The notes under the pieces are model-generated. The model was given only the letters and a program-made list of their open reading frames with translations. It was not told where the DNA came from and did no database searches. Both the position numbers and the translations under genes were made by a program. DNA of 61,086 nucleotides from an uncultured Oscillospiraceae bacterium (GTDB lineage: Bacteria > Bacillota > Clostridia > Oscillospirales > Oscillospiraceae): NCBI GenBank assembly GCA_947627325.1, contig CANQVO010000012.1, positions 1-61,086 of the forward strand, read 5' to 3'. Below, one piece after another: positions 1-8,057 of this stretch. Position 1 is the first letter of the stretch; each line of letters opens with the position of its first letter.

Positions 1-612
1 CTGGGCCTCATCAAGGCGGTGGAGAAGTTCGACTACACCAAGGGCTACAAGTTCTCCACCTACGCCACCTGGTGGATCCGCCAGGCCATCACCCGGGCCA
101 TCGCCGACCAGGCCCGGACCATCCGCATCCCCGTCCACATGGTGGAGACCATCAACAAGGTCATCCGGGTCTCCCGCCAGCTCCTCCAGGAACTGGGCCA
201 CGACCCCACCCCGGAGGAGATCGCCGAGGAGATGAATATGCCGGTGGAGAAAGTCCGGGAGATCCTGAAGATCGCCCAGGAGCCGGTCTCTCTGGAGACC
301 CCCATCGGCGAGGAGGAGGACTCCCACCTGGGGGACTTTATCCCCGACGAGGACGCCTCCGAACCCAGCGAGGCCGCCAGCTACACGCTCCTGAAAGAAC
401 AGCTGGTGGAGGTGCTGGGCACCCTGACCAAGCGGGAGGAGAAGGTCCTGCGCCTGCGCTTTGGCATCGAGGACGGCCGGGCCCGCACACTGGAGGAGGT
501 GGGCCGGGAGTTCAACGTCACCCGGGAGCGCATCCGGCAGATCGAGGCCAAGGCCCTGCGTAAGCTCCGCCACCCCTCCCGGAGCAAGAAGCTCAAGGAC
601 TTTTTGAACTGA
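1..612 (+). CDS. rpoD: RNA polymerase sigma factor RpoD, C-terminal part (5' end outside window)
   Basis: Primary (housekeeping) sigma-70 factor that directs core RNA polymerase to promoters. The reading frame is open from base 1, so the gene starts before the window. Visible are the end of region 2 with the [19 protein letters not shown] motif that melts and reads the -10 element, region 3 (the [13 protein letters not shown] stretch), and region 4.2 with the -35 helix-turn-helix ([20 protein letters not shown]) ending in [15 protein letters not shown], the standard RpoD C-terminus. The TTGACA/TATAAT promoters found elsewhere in the window fit this factor. radC follows 18 bp downstream and may be co-transcribed. 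The region 2.4 and 4.2 matches make RpoD far more likely than an alternative sigma factor. Confidence 0.97.
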   Translation: MGLIKAVEKFDYTKGYKFSTYATWWIRQAITRAIADQARTIRIPVHMVETINKVIRVSRQLLQELGHDPTPEEIAEEMNMPVEKVREILKIAQEPVSLETPIGEEEDSHLGDFIPDEDASEPSEAASYTLLKEQLVEVLGTLTKREEKVLRLRFGIEDGRARTLEEVGREFNVTRERIRQIEAKALRKLRHPSRSKKLKDFLN

Positions 613-630
613 CGGCGGAGGGCAGACGCC

Positions 631-1374
631 GTGGCCGTCAAGAGAAAAACGGGGCCTGACATCCCCGGGATGAGCGACGGGCAGCTGCTGACCCACCTGC
701 TGGGGCTGGCGGGGATGGGCTCCGCCGCCGCCCAAAAGACCAGCCGCGCTCTGCTGGCCGCCCACGGGAGCCTGGAGCAGGTGCTGGCACAGCCCAAGGA
801 GGAGCTGTTGGCCCACCCCCACCTGGGGGAGGGCCCCGCCGCCTTCCTGCTCCTCCTCCCCGCCATGATCCGCCGCTACACCAGCACCGCCGCCGAGGCG
901 CCCAGGCCGCTGGGGAGCCGAGAGGATCTGGCGCGGATGCTGACCCCTTACTTTGAGGGCCAGAGCACAGAGCGGGTCTGCGCCTTTTTGCTGGGGGACG
1001 AGCTCCAGCTTATCACCGCCGTCACCCTGGCCCAGGGCGGGCGCTCCTCCGTCTCCTGCTCTACCTATCGGCTGTTGGAACTGGCGCTGAACCACCGGGC
1101 CAAGGGGGTCATCCTGGTCCACAACCACCCCGACGGCATCCCCAACTTCTCCAAAAGCGACCTGGCCTCCACCCACGTCCTCCTCCAGGAGCTGGAGCTC
1201 ATTGGCGTGCCCCTGGTGGATCACTATCTGCTGGCGGGGGAGCATATCGTCTCCCTGCGGCAGTATCTGGACAATTTGCATTCCACGGACTGCCTGCACC
1301 TCGACCTCCAGGCCCGCTTCTCCCGCGGGGAGATAAAAAACGCCCCGACCCCTAAGACCGATCCTCCCACGTAG
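631..1374 (+). CDS. radC: RadC-family JAB1/MPN-domain protein
   Basis: RadC-like protein of 247 aa. An N-terminal helix-hairpin-helix-like segment (about residues 10-80) precedes a C-terminal MPN/JAMM domain. The metal-binding motif HNHPDG followed by S-K-S-D is present around residues 167-180, so the zinc site looks intact. The family was named for a supposed repair role, but its biochemical function is unsettled. The start is a GTG preceded by GGAGG at 616-620. After the usual RadC end (VSLRQYLDNLH) there is a C-terminal extension of about 35 residues. Its last codons lie inside the first units of a degenerate direct-repeat tract that continues past the stop, so the extension may have arisen by repeat spread. 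Confidence 0.93.
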   Translation: MAVKRKTGPDIPGMSDGQLLTHLLGLAGMGSAAAQKTSRALLAAHGSLEQVLAQPKEELLAHPHLGEGPAAFLLLLPAMIRRYTSTAAEAPRPLGSREDLARMLTPYFEGQSTERVCAFLLGDELQLITAVTLAQGGRSSVSCSTYRLLELALNHRAKGVILVHNHPDGIPNFSKSDLASTHVLLQELELIGVPLVDHYLLAGEHIVSLRQYLDNLHSTDCLHLDLQARFSRGEIKNAPTPKTDPPT

Positions 1375-1545
1375 AGGAAAAAGCGCGCCGGCCCCAGGGC
1401 CAGTTCTCTCACGAGACAGCAAAAAACGTGCCGATTCCAGAAGCAGTTCTCCCACGAGGAAAATGCCCCGAACCGGGGCTGGTTTTCCCTACGAAACAGC
1501 AAAAAAGCCCGGACCCGCCGTCTCCCGCGGGTCCGGGCGCTTTTC
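1319..1545. repeat. Degenerate direct repeats of about 36-43 bp, six units
   Basis: A core like TTCTCCCACGAGGAAAAA followed by a C/G-rich segment recurs with starts near 1319, 1362, 1404, 1447, 1483 and 1520, spaced 43, 42, 43, 36 and 37 bp. Units 3 and 5 share ACGA-AACAGCAAAAAA-like text, and units 1, 4 and 6 share TCTCCC(A/G)CG. The first unit is within the radC reading frame and the last forms the left side of the terminator hairpin. The identity is imperfect, so this is an ageing tandem array. No recombinase or CRISPR gene is next to it. Positions were read by eye. Confidence 0.6.
1498..1545. terminator. Bidirectional Rho-independent terminator between radC and the Crp-family gene
   Basis: An A-run at 1500-1506 is followed by GCCCGGACCCGC, a short loop, then GCGGGTCCGGGC and TTTT. 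It lies between convergent genes and can end transcription from both sides. Confidence 0.8.
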
Positions 1546-1574
1546 GCGCTGTGTCTTTTTTCCGGCGGGCGGGG

Positions 1575-2186
1575 CTACTCCCCTGCCCGGCTCACCGCCC
1601 GGAGGGCGGTGTCGTCCAGCACCCGGACGGCGCCGTAGCCGGTCTCCACCCAGCCCCGGGCGGCCCACCGCCGGAGGATCCGGGCCACAGTGACCCGGGT
1701 GACGCCCACCCGGAAGCCCAGCTCCTCCTGGGTCACCGCCACCCGCCCCGCCCCGTCCGCCTCCCGCAGGAGCTGGGCGGCCAGGCGGCCCTCCGCCCCC
1801 CGGAAGGACAGGTCGTTCACCTGCCGGGAGAGCTGGCCCACGGTGTGGGAGAGATAGCGCAGCATGGGGATGGCCAGGTCCGGGTGCTGGGCCAGGGCCT
1901 GGTCCAGCCCCTCCCAGGTCACCGCCACCGCCCGGCACTCGCTCACCGCCACCGCAGAGGACACCCGGGGACAGCCCTCAAAGAAGGACGCCTCCCCCAT
2001 GAGACTGCCCCCCCGGTGGAGGGTCAGCACCCGCTCCTCCCCCTCCGGGGAGGACAGAAAGCTCCGGGCCGAGCCGGAGAGAAGGTAGTAGAACTCCGTG
2101 GGCTCCGCCCCCTGGAGGTAGATCATCTGGCCGGGGGCGTAGGTCCGGGGGGTCCGGCCCTCCGCCAGGGCCTGCCAAACAGACAT
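1575..2186 (-). CDS. Crp/Fnr-family transcriptional regulator
   Basis: A 203-aa regulator with an N-terminal cyclic-nucleotide-binding-type beta-barrel (residues about 15-110, including MGEASFFEG-PR at the position of the phosphate-binding cassette) and a C-terminal winged helix (about 145-195, TQEELGFRVGVTRVTVARIL as recognition part). There is no N-terminal four-cysteine cluster, so it is not a classical oxygen-sensing Fnr. The ligand is unknown. It starts at an ATG with a GAGGTGAGG ribosome site and is divergent from leuC. A 6-4-6 palindrome in its own promoter suggests autoregulation, and it may also act on leuCDB. Confidence 0.88.
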   Translation of the reverse strand: MSVWQALAEGRTPRTYAPGQMIYLQGAEPTEFYYLLSGSARSFLSSPEGEERVLTLHRGGSLMGEASFFEGCPRVSSAVAVSECRAVAVTWEGLDQALAQHPDLAIPMLRYLSHTVGQLSRQVNDLSFRGAEGRLAAQLLREADGAGRVAVTQEELGFRVGVTRVTVARILRRWAARGWVETGYGAVRVLDDTALRAVSRAGE

Positions 2187-2207
2187 ATTTCCTCACCTCG
2201 CCCTTAG

Positions 2208-2237
2208 ATTGTAACACAGGTTACATTCTTTTGGCAA
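2208..2237 (-). promoter_or_regulatory. Promoter of the Crp-family gene with embedded palindrome TGTAAC-N4-GTTACA
   Basis: On the minus strand TTGCCA (2237-2232) and TACAAT (2213-2208) are separated by 18 bp. A perfect inverted repeat TGTAACACAGGTTACA at 2210-2225 overlaps the -10 box and spacer. This is the expected place for a repressor site, and Crp/Fnr proteins bind palindromes of this size. That the neighbouring regulator binds here is inference. Confidence 0.7.
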
Positions 2238-2243
2238 GCCCTC

Positions 2244-2252
2244 TGGCATACT
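2244..2252 (+). promoter_or_regulatory. Probable leuC promoter, extended -10
   Basis: TGGCATACT reads as an extended -10 (TG-n-CATACT) about 30 bp before the leuC start. No good -35 is visible at 17 bp, and the TGTAAC palindrome ends just upstream at 2225, placing it over the -35 region. Activation or repression by the divergent regulator would fit. Confidence 0.45.
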
Positions 2253-2283
2253 GGTCTCAACCAAACAAAAAGGAGGTCATCTC

Positions 2284-3543
2284 ATGGGCATGACCATGAC
2301 CCAGAAGATCCTGGCCCAGGCGGCGGGGCTCCCCAGCGTCCAGGCCGGACAGCTGGTGGAGGGCAGTCTCTCCCTGGTGCTGGGCAACGACATCACCACC
2401 CCCGTCGCCATCACGGAATTTGACAAGGCGGGGCTGACCCAGGTCTTCGACAGGGACAAGATCGCCATCGTCCTGGACCACTACACCCCCTGCAAGGACA
2501 TCGCCGCGGCCCGGCTGTGCGCCAAGGCCCGGGACTTCGCCAAGCGTTTTTCCATCACCAACTTCTTCGACGTGGGCCAGGTGGGCGTGGAGCACGCCCT
2601 CATCCCGGAGAAGGGCCTGGCCGCTCCCGGGGAGGTCATCATCGGGGCGGACTCCCACACCTGCACCTACGGCGCTCTGGGGGCCTTCTCCACCGGCGTG
2701 GGCTCCACCGACATGGCCGCGGGCATGGCCACGGGCAAGCTGTGGTTCAAGGTGCCCAGCGCCATCCGGGTGGAGCTGACGGGCAAGCTCTCCCCCTACG
2801 TGTCGGGCAAGGACGTGATCCTCCACCTCATCGGCCGGATCGGGGTGGACGGGGCCCTCTACCAGTCCCTGGAGTTCACCGGCGAAGGGGTGGCCTCCCT
2901 GGAGATGGACGACCGCTTCACCATCTGCAACATGGCCATCGAGGCGGGGGCCAAGAACGGCATCTTCCCGGTGGACGACAAGACCCGGGAATACTTAAAG
3001 GGCCGGGTGGCCCGGGCGTGGACCGCCTTTACCGCCGACGACGACGCGGCCTACACCCAGGTGGTGACCATCGACCTCTCCGCCCTGGAGCCCACCGTCT
3101 CCCTCCCCCACCTGCCCTCCAACACCAAGACGGTGACGGAGGTGGCGGGGACCCCCATCCAGCAGGTGGTCATCGGCTCGTGCACCAACGGGCGCATCAA
3201 GGACCTGCGGGAGGCCGCCGCCATCCTCAAGGGCCGCAAGGTGGCGGACGGGGTGCGGTGCATCGTCATCCCCGCCACCCAGGAGATCGTGCGCCAGTGC
3301 ATGGCCGAGGGGCTGGCGGAGATCTTCCTGGACGCGGGCTGTGCCTTCTCCACCCCCACCTGCGGGCCCTGCCTGGGCGGGCACATGGGGGTGCTGGCGG
3401 ACGGGGAGCGGTGCGTCTCCACCACCAACCGCAACTTCGTGGGCCGCATGGGCCCCACCAATTCGGAGATCATCCTGGCAAGCCCCGCCGTGGCCGCCGC
3501 CTCGGCGGTCCGGGGCTGTGTGGCCGACCCCAGGGCCCTGTAA
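2284..3543 (+). CDS. leuC: 3-isopropylmalate dehydratase large subunit
   Basis: Large subunit of isopropylmalate isomerase, which converts 2-isopropylmalate to 3-isopropylmalate in leucine synthesis. It is 419 aa long, typical of the clostridial/archaeal-type LeuC. The three cysteines that hold the [4Fe-4S] cluster are visible: C300 in GSCTNGR and C360/C363 in [12 protein letters not shown]. The [15 protein letters not shown] aconitase-family signature is near residue 120. The start is set by AAGGAGGTCATCTC directly upstream. leuD follows after 13 bp and leuB overlaps leuD, so leuCDB is one operon. leuA is not in the window. A related homoaconitase-type function cannot be excluded from sequence alone, but leuB next door argues for leucine. 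Confidence 0.95.
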   Translation: MGMTMTQKILAQAAGLPSVQAGQLVEGSLSLVLGNDITTPVAITEFDKAGLTQVFDRDKIAIVLDHYTPCKDIAAARLCAKARDFAKRFSITNFFDVGQVGVEHALIPEKGLAAPGEVIIGADSHTCTYGALGAFSTGVGSTDMAAGMATGKLWFKVPSAIRVELTGKLSPYVSGKDVILHLIGRIGVDGALYQSLEFTGEGVASLEMDDRFTICNMAIEAGAKNGIFPVDDKTREYLKGRVARAWTAFTADDDAAYTQVVTIDLSALEPTVSLPHLPSNTKTVTEVAGTPIQQVVIGSCTNGRIKDLREAAAILKGRKVADGVRCIVIPATQEIVRQCMAEGLAEIFLDAGCAFSTPTCGPCLGGHMGVLADGERCVSTTNRNFVGRMGPTNSEIILASPAVAAASAVRGCVADPRAL

Positions 3544-3556
3544 AGGAGGAAGCGAC

Positions 3557-4042
3557 ATGAAACTCTACAAGTACGGCGACAACGTGGACACCGACGTGAT
3601 CATCCCCGCCCGGCACCTGAACAACCCCGACCCCAAGGCCCTGGCCTCCCACTGCATGGAGGACATCGACCCCGACTTCGCCTCCACCGTGGAGGCGGGG
3701 GACATCATCGTGGCGGGCAAGAACTTCGGTTGCGGCTCCTCCCGGGAGCACGCCCCCCTGGCGATCAAGTCCTGCGGGGTAAAGTGCGTCATCGCCGAGA
3801 CCTTTGCCCGCATCTTCTACCGCAACGCCATCAACATCGGCTTCCCCATCCTGGAGTGCCCGGAGGCCGCCCAGGCCATCCGCCCCGGGGACGAGGTGGA
3901 GGTCAACTTCCAGACCGGCGAGATCCGGGACCTGACCCAGAACAAGACCTTCCAGGCCGCCCCCTTCCCCCCCTTCATCGACGGGATCATCCAGAACGGC
4001 GGCCTGCTCAACTCTCTGAAAGCGAGGGGACTTGCCAAATGA
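3557..4042 (+). CDS. leuD: 3-isopropylmalate dehydratase small subunit
   Basis: Swivelling-domain subunit of isopropylmalate isomerase, the partner of LeuC. It is 161 aa, the short clostridial/archaeal form. It begins [21 protein letters not shown], containing the DTDxIxPA substrate-loop motif, and has the [11 protein letters not shown] signature near residue 57. The open frame extends further upstream into leuC, but the ATG at 3557 has AAAGGAGGAAGCGAC in front and matches the family start. Its stop overlaps the leuB start in ATGA, so translation is probably coupled. Confidence 0.95.
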   Translation: MKLYKYGDNVDTDVIIPARHLNNPDPKALASHCMEDIDPDFASTVEAGDIIVAGKNFGCGSSREHAPLAIKSCGVKCVIAETFARIFYRNAINIGFPILECPEAAQAIRPGDEVEVNFQTGEIRDLTQNKTFQAAPFPPFIDGIIQNGGLLNSLKARGLAK

Positions 4043-5115
4043 ATTATAAGATCGCGCTCATCGGCGGGGACGGCATCGGCCCCGATATCGTCAAGCAGGC
4101 GGTAAAGGTCCTGAACGCCGTGGGGGAGAAATTCGGCCACAGCTTCTCCTACGTGGACGTGCTCATGGGCGGCTGCGCCACCGACGCGGTGGGGGTCAGC
4201 TACCCCGAGGGGACGGCGGAGGCGTGCAAGGCGTGCGACGCGGTGCTGTTGGGCGCCGTGGGCGGGCCCAAGTGGGGCAGCGACAAGCCCGCCCAGCAGA
4301 GGCCGGAGACGGCTCTGCTTGCCATCCGCAAGGACCTGGGGCTCTACGCCAACCTCCGCCCCGCCGTCCTGCGCCCCGCGCTGAAGGACGCCTGCCCCCT
4401 GAAGCGGGAGACCGCCGAGCGGGGCATCGACCTGATGATGGTCCGGGAGCTCACCGGCGGGGTGTACTTCGGCAAGCGGGACAAGTACCAGACCCCCGAC
4501 AAGGGCCTGGAGGCCACCGACCTGATGGCCTACTCCGAGATGGAGATCGAGCGCATCGGCCGCCGGGCCTTCGAACTGGCCCGCCTGCGCCGGGGCAAGG
4601 TCTCCAGCGTGGACAAGGCAAACGTCCTGGAGACCTCCCGGCTGTGGCGCTCTGTGATGCACCGGCTGGCGGAGGAGTACAGCGACGTGGCCTACGAGGA
4701 CGTGCTGGTGGACAACTGCGCCATGCAGATCGTGAAGGACCCGGGGCAGTTCGACGTGATCGTCACCGAGAATATGTTCGGCGACATCCTCTCCGACGAG
4801 GCCAGCATGGTCACCGGCTCCATCGGCCTGCTCCCCTCCGCCTCCATGGGGGACTCCGCCCCCGCCCTCTACGAGCCCATCCACGGCTCCGCCCCGGACA
4901 TCGCCGGCCAGGACAAGGCCAACCCCATCGCCACCATCCTGTCGGCGGCCATGATGCTCCGCTACTCCTTCCACCTCTCCGCCGAGGCGGACGCGGTGGA
5001 GCGGGCGGTGGACCAGGTGCTGGACGCGGGCTGGCGCACCCCCGACATCGCCGAGCCCGGCGTCACCCCCGTGGGCACCAAGAAGATGGGCGACCTCATC
5101 TGCGCCGCGCTCTAA
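4039..5115 (+). CDS. leuB: 3-isopropylmalate dehydrogenase
   Basis: NAD-dependent oxidative decarboxylase that turns 3-isopropylmalate into 2-oxoisocaproate. It is 358 aa, normal for LeuB. It begins [17 protein letters not shown] with the N-terminal nucleotide-binding motif. Substrate-binding arginines occur in LRPAVLRP and [14 protein letters not shown], and the metal/NAD signature [27 protein letters not shown] is near residues 240-265, followed by the GSAPDIAGQ loop. A start further upstream would run through leuD. The ATG at 4039 overlaps the leuD stop by 4 bp. It is the last gene of leuCDB, followed by a strong terminator. Confidence 0.96.
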   Translation: MNYKIALIGGDGIGPDIVKQAVKVLNAVGEKFGHSFSYVDVLMGGCATDAVGVSYPEGTAEACKACDAVLLGAVGGPKWGSDKPAQQRPETALLAIRKDLGLYANLRPAVLRPALKDACPLKRETAERGIDLMMVRELTGGVYFGKRDKYQTPDKGLEATDLMAYSEMEIERIGRRAFELARLRRGKVSSVDKANVLETSRLWRSVMHRLAEEYSDVAYEDVLVDNCAMQIVKDPGQFDVIVTENMFGDILSDEASMVTGSIGLLPSASMGDSAPALYEPIHGSAPDIAGQDKANPIATILSAAMMLRYSFHLSAEADAVERAVDQVLDAGWRTPDIAEPGVTPVGTKKMGDLICAAL

Positions 5116-5130
5116 GCGGCAAGACAGCCA

Positions 5131-5173
5131 AAAAAGCGGGAGACCTGCCAGGCAGGTCTCCCGCTCTGCTTTT
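5131..5173. terminator. Terminator between leuB and tag
   Basis: AAAAAA, then GCGGGAGACCTG, a small loop, CAGGTCTCCCGC and a T-rich tail (CTGCTTTTC). It lies between convergent genes and can serve both. Confidence 0.88.
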
Positions 5174-5206
5174 CGGCGGAGGGATCTTGGGCGGATGGGG
5201 CGGCCT

Positions 5207-5839
5207 CTATCGCTCCGGCGTTTTCACGCCGGGCAGGCCGGTCTCCCGGTCCGGCTTCCACCGCGCCGTGGGGTTGGCGTCGTTGATCCGGCGGAAGCGG
5301 GGGCAGTCCCCCGCGTGGTCGTTGATGACGCCGCAGGCCTGGAGGTGGGAGTAGATGGTCACCGGGCCCACGAACTGAAAGCCCCGCTTTTTCAGGTCCC
5401 GGCTGATCTGGTCGGAAAGGCCGTTGCTGACGGGGATGGCGCCGTCGGCGTGGCCGTCGTACAAGACGGTCTTTCCGCCGGTGTAGGCCCAGAGGTAGGC
5501 GCAGAAGCTGCCAAACTCCGCGCGGATCTTCTGGTAGCACCTGGCGTTGTGAATGACCGCCCGGATCTTCCGCTCCGAGCGGAGCATCCCCTCGGTGTGC
5601 AAGATCCGCGCCACGTCGGCCTCGCCGTAGGCGGCGATCTTGTCGTAGTCGAAGTTCGCAAAGCACCGGCGGAAGATCTCCCGCTTTTTCAGCATCAGCC
5701 CCCAGCTCAGGCCGCACTGGAGGCACTCCAGGGTCAGATGCTCGAACATCTGCCGGTCGTCGTGGACCGGGACGCCCCACTCCTGGTCGTGATAGAGCCG
5801 GTCCCGCTCGCTGGCGAAGGCCCAGTCACAGTGCCCCAT
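5207..5839 (-). CDS. tag: DNA-3-methyladenine glycosylase I
   Basis: Removes 3-methyladenine from alkylated DNA, the first step of base excision repair. With the start at 5839 the protein is 210 aa and begins MGHCDWAF. C4 and H17 then fall exactly where Escherichia coli Tag has two of its zinc ligands. The other two are in the C-terminal INDHAGDC segment. The WGVPVHDDRQMFEHLTLE and SWGLMLKKREIFR stretches are typical of the family. An upstream in-frame start at 5875 exists, but GGGGAGGGGAGGAC sits right before the chosen ATG. It is a single gene, convergent with leuB, separated from the arginine operon by a terminator. Confidence 0.94.
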   Translation of the reverse strand: MGHCDWAFASERDRLYHDQEWGVPVHDDRQMFEHLTLECLQCGLSWGLMLKKREIFRRCFANFDYDKIAAYGEADVARILHTEGMLRSERKIRAVIHNARCYQKIRAEFGSFCAYLWAYTGGKTVLYDGHADGAIPVSNGLSDQISRDLKKRGFQFVGPVTIYSHLQACGVINDHAGDCPRFRRINDANPTARWKPDRETGLPGVKTPER

Positions 5840-5892
5840 GTCCTCCCCTCCCCTGTTACGCGCGGCGGATATCACTCCCCGCGCGTATGGTG

Positions 5893-5932
5893 AAAAACTG
5901 ACTTCCGGCGGGGGCCGGAAGTCAGTTTTTTG
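5893..5932. terminator. Terminator at the end of the arginine operon
   Basis: ACTGACTTCCGGC, GGGG-containing loop, GCCGGAAGTCAGT with A5 on the left and T6 on the right. It lies just after the argF stop (minus strand) and before tag. Confidence 0.88.
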
Positions 5933-5939
5933 TGGATGG

Positions 5940-6857
5940 TCAGTTCATCTCGCCCATGAGGAGGGCCATGACGGCTTTTTGGGCGTGGAGGCGGTTTTCC
6001 GCCTCTTCAAAGATCTCGTCGGCGTGGGCCTCGAAGACCTGGGTGGTGATCTCCTCCTCCCGGTGGGCGGGCAGGCAGTGCTGTACCATACAGCCGGGGT
6101 TGGTCAGCTTCATCAACGCCTCGTTCACCTGGTAGACCCCGGCGAAGGCGGCCTGCCGCTTGGCCCGCTCCTCCTCCTGGCCCATGGAGGCCCACACGTC
6201 GGTGACCATCACGTCGGCCCCCACGGCGGCCTCCCGGGGGTCCCGGCACAGCTGGAAGTCCGCGCCGAAGTCCTTGGCGAAGGCCAGCACCTTCCCGTCC
6301 GGCTCGTAGCCCTCCGGGCAGGCCACGGCGGCCTTCATGCCGCACTTCAGCGCGCCCACGATGAGGGAGTTTGCCATGTTGTTCCCGTCGCCGATGAAGG
6401 TGAGTTTCAGCCCCTCCAGCCGGGTCATCTTCTCCCGGATGGTCATCAGGTCGGCCAGCACCTGGCAGGGGTGGGAGAAGTCGGTGAGGCCGTTGATGAC
6501 GGGGATATCGGCGTACTGGGCCAGGGCCTCCACCTCCTCCTGGCCGTAGGTGCGGATCATGATGCCGTCGCAGTAGCGGCTGAGCACCCGGGCGGTGTCC
6601 TGGATGGGCTCGCCCCGGCCGATCTGGCTCTCCTTGCCGGAGAGGAACAGGGCGTGGCCCCCCAACTGGTACATCCCCGTCTCGAAGGAGACGCGGGTGC
6701 GGGTGGAGTTCTTCTCAAAGATCATGGCCAGGGTCTTCCCCGCCAGCACCTGGTGGGGGATGTTGTGCTTCTGGCTGTACTTCATCTGGTCGGCGGTGTC
6801 CAAAATGCGGGCGATCTCCTCCCGGGAGAGGTCCATCAGCTTCAAAAGGTCTTTCAT
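5940..6857 (-). CDS. argF: Ornithine carbamoyltransferase
   Basis: Transfers the carbamoyl group from carbamoyl phosphate to ornithine, forming citrulline. It is 305 aa from the ATG at 6857, a normal length. Motifs are STRTR for carbamoyl-phosphate binding (near residue 50), HPCQ in the central loop, and the ornithine-side HCLPAHR near residue 268. A longer open frame upstream is the out-of-frame reading of argD; AAGGAGTAAGCGC before the ATG decides the start. The ATG overlaps the argD stop in ATGA. It is the last gene of argGHCJBDF. The carbamoyl phosphate synthase genes are not in the window. Confidence 0.96.
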   Translation of the reverse strand: MKDLLKLMDLSREEIARILDTADQMKYSQKHNIPHQVLAGKTLAMIFEKNSTRTRVSFETGMYQLGGHALFLSGKESQIGRGEPIQDTARVLSRYCDGIMIRTYGQEEVEALAQYADIPVINGLTDFSHPCQVLADLMTIREKMTRLEGLKLTFIGDGNNMANSLIVGALKCGMKAAVACPEGYEPDGKVLAFAKDFGADFQLCRDPREAAVGADVMVTDVWASMGQEEERAKRQAAFAGVYQVNEALMKLTNPGCMVQHCLPAHREEEITTQVFEAHADEIFEEAENRLHAQKAVMALLMGEMN

Positions 6858-8044
6858 GCGCTTACTCCTTCCAACGTCTCCTTCATGATCTTCAGCCCCT
6901 TGTCCAGCTCTGCCCGGGTGATGAGCAGAGGGGGCAGCAGGCGGAGGACGTTGTTCCCCGCCGTCAGCACCAGCAATCCCGCGTCCATGAGCCGGGCGGC
7001 CAGGTCCTTGTTGACAAAGTCGCCCCGGACCTGGATGCCCACCATCAGGCCCAGACCCCGGGTCCAGCCCAGGCAGGGCAGGTCCAGGCCCTCGATGGCG
7101 GCGCGGAGGTAGTCCCCCTTCTCCTGGACCTGGGCCAGCACCGTGTCGTCCAGAATGTCGATCACCGCCTTGGCGGCGGCGGCGCAGACGGGGTTGCCGC
7201 CGAAGGTGGTGGCGTGGGTGCCGGGGGTGAGGACCTCCCGGCACTTCTCGTTTGCCATGATCCCGCCGAAGGGCAGGCCCCCGGCGATCCCCTTGGCGAA
7301 GGAGACCACGTCGGGCAGGACGCCGTACTGCTGGTAGGCAAAGAGCGTCCCGGTGCGGCCCACGCCGGTCTGCACCTCGTCGATGAGCAGGAGCCAGTCC
7401 CGCTCGGCGCACAGAACCGCCAGGTCGTGGATAAAGCCCCGGTCCATGGGGAACACGCCCCCCTCCCCCTGTACAAGCTCCAGCATCACCGCGCACACGT
7501 CGTGCCCGGCCACCGCCTCCACCCCGTCCAGGGTGGCGTCGGCATAGCGGAAACCGTCGTTGAAGGGGAAGAAGTAGTTGTGGAACACGTCCTGGCCGGT
7601 GGCGGAGAGGGTGGTGATGGTGCGGCCGTGGAAGGAGTTTTTTAGGGTGATGATGGTGCCCCGGCCCTTGCCGTACTTGTCAAAGGAGTACTTCCGGGCC
7701 AGTTTGATCATCCCCTCGTTGGCCTCCGCCCCGGAGTTGGCGAAGAAGACGTTGCTCATCCCCGCCCGCTGGGTCAGCGTCTCGGCCAGGTCCACGTAGG
7801 GCTGGGAGTAAAAGAGGTTGGAGATGTGCCCCAGCTTCACCGCCTGCTCCACGATGGCGGCCACCCACGCCTCGTTGCCGTAGCCCAGGGAGTTGACCCC
7901 GATGCCGGAGGAGAAGTCGATGTACTCCTTCCCATCCAGGCCGTAGAGGGTGGCCCCCTGGCCGTGGTCGATGGCCACGTCGAAGCGGCCATAGGTCTGC
8001 ATGACGTACTGGTGGTCCCTGGCCTTCAAAGTCTCAAAGTCCAT
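6854..8044 (-). CDS. argD: Acetylornithine aminotransferase
   Basis: PLP-dependent class III aminotransferase that makes N-acetylornithine from N-acetylglutamate semialdehyde. It is 396 aa. The PLP-binding NSGAEANEGMIKLAR motif (near residue 100) and IDEVQTGVGRTG (near residue 220) are present, as is the Schiff-base lysine in SFAKGIAGG. HATTFGGNPV completes the site. The operon position between argB and argF supports the arginine role over 4-aminobutyrate or succinylornithine activity. It starts 13 bp after argB and overlaps argF by 4 bp. Confidence 0.95.
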   Translation of the reverse strand: MDFETLKARDHQYVMQTYGRFDVAIDHGQGATLYGLDGKEYIDFSSGIGVNSLGYGNEAWVAAIVEQAVKLGHISNLFYSQPYVDLAETLTQRAGMSNVFFANSGAEANEGMIKLARKYSFDKYGKGRGTIITLKNSFHGRTITTLSATGQDVFHNYFFPFNDGFRYADATLDGVEAVAGHDVCAVMLELVQGEGGVFPMDRGFIHDLAVLCAERDWLLLIDEVQTGVGRTGTLFAYQQYGVLPDVVSFAKGIAGGLPFGGIMANEKCREVLTPGTHATTFGGNPVCAAAAKAVIDILDDTVLAQVQEKGDYLRAAIEGLDLPCLGWTRGLGLMVGIQVRGDFVNKDLAARLMDAGLLVLTAGNNVLRLLPPLLITRAELDKGLKIMKETLEGVSA

Positions 8045-8057
8045 ATCGTCTCACCTC

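Noticed and set aside
1319-1545. Possible CRISPR array
   Set aside because: Units follow one another without unique spacers, are degenerate, and there are no cas genes.
2187-2283. T-box leader for the leucine genes
   Set aside because: Only 97 bp lie between the divergent genes; no T-box sequence or terminator/antiterminator pair is present.
5840-5875. Longer N-terminus for tag
   Set aside because: The ATG at 5839 places C4 and H17 exactly at the zinc positions of the family and has the better ribosome site.
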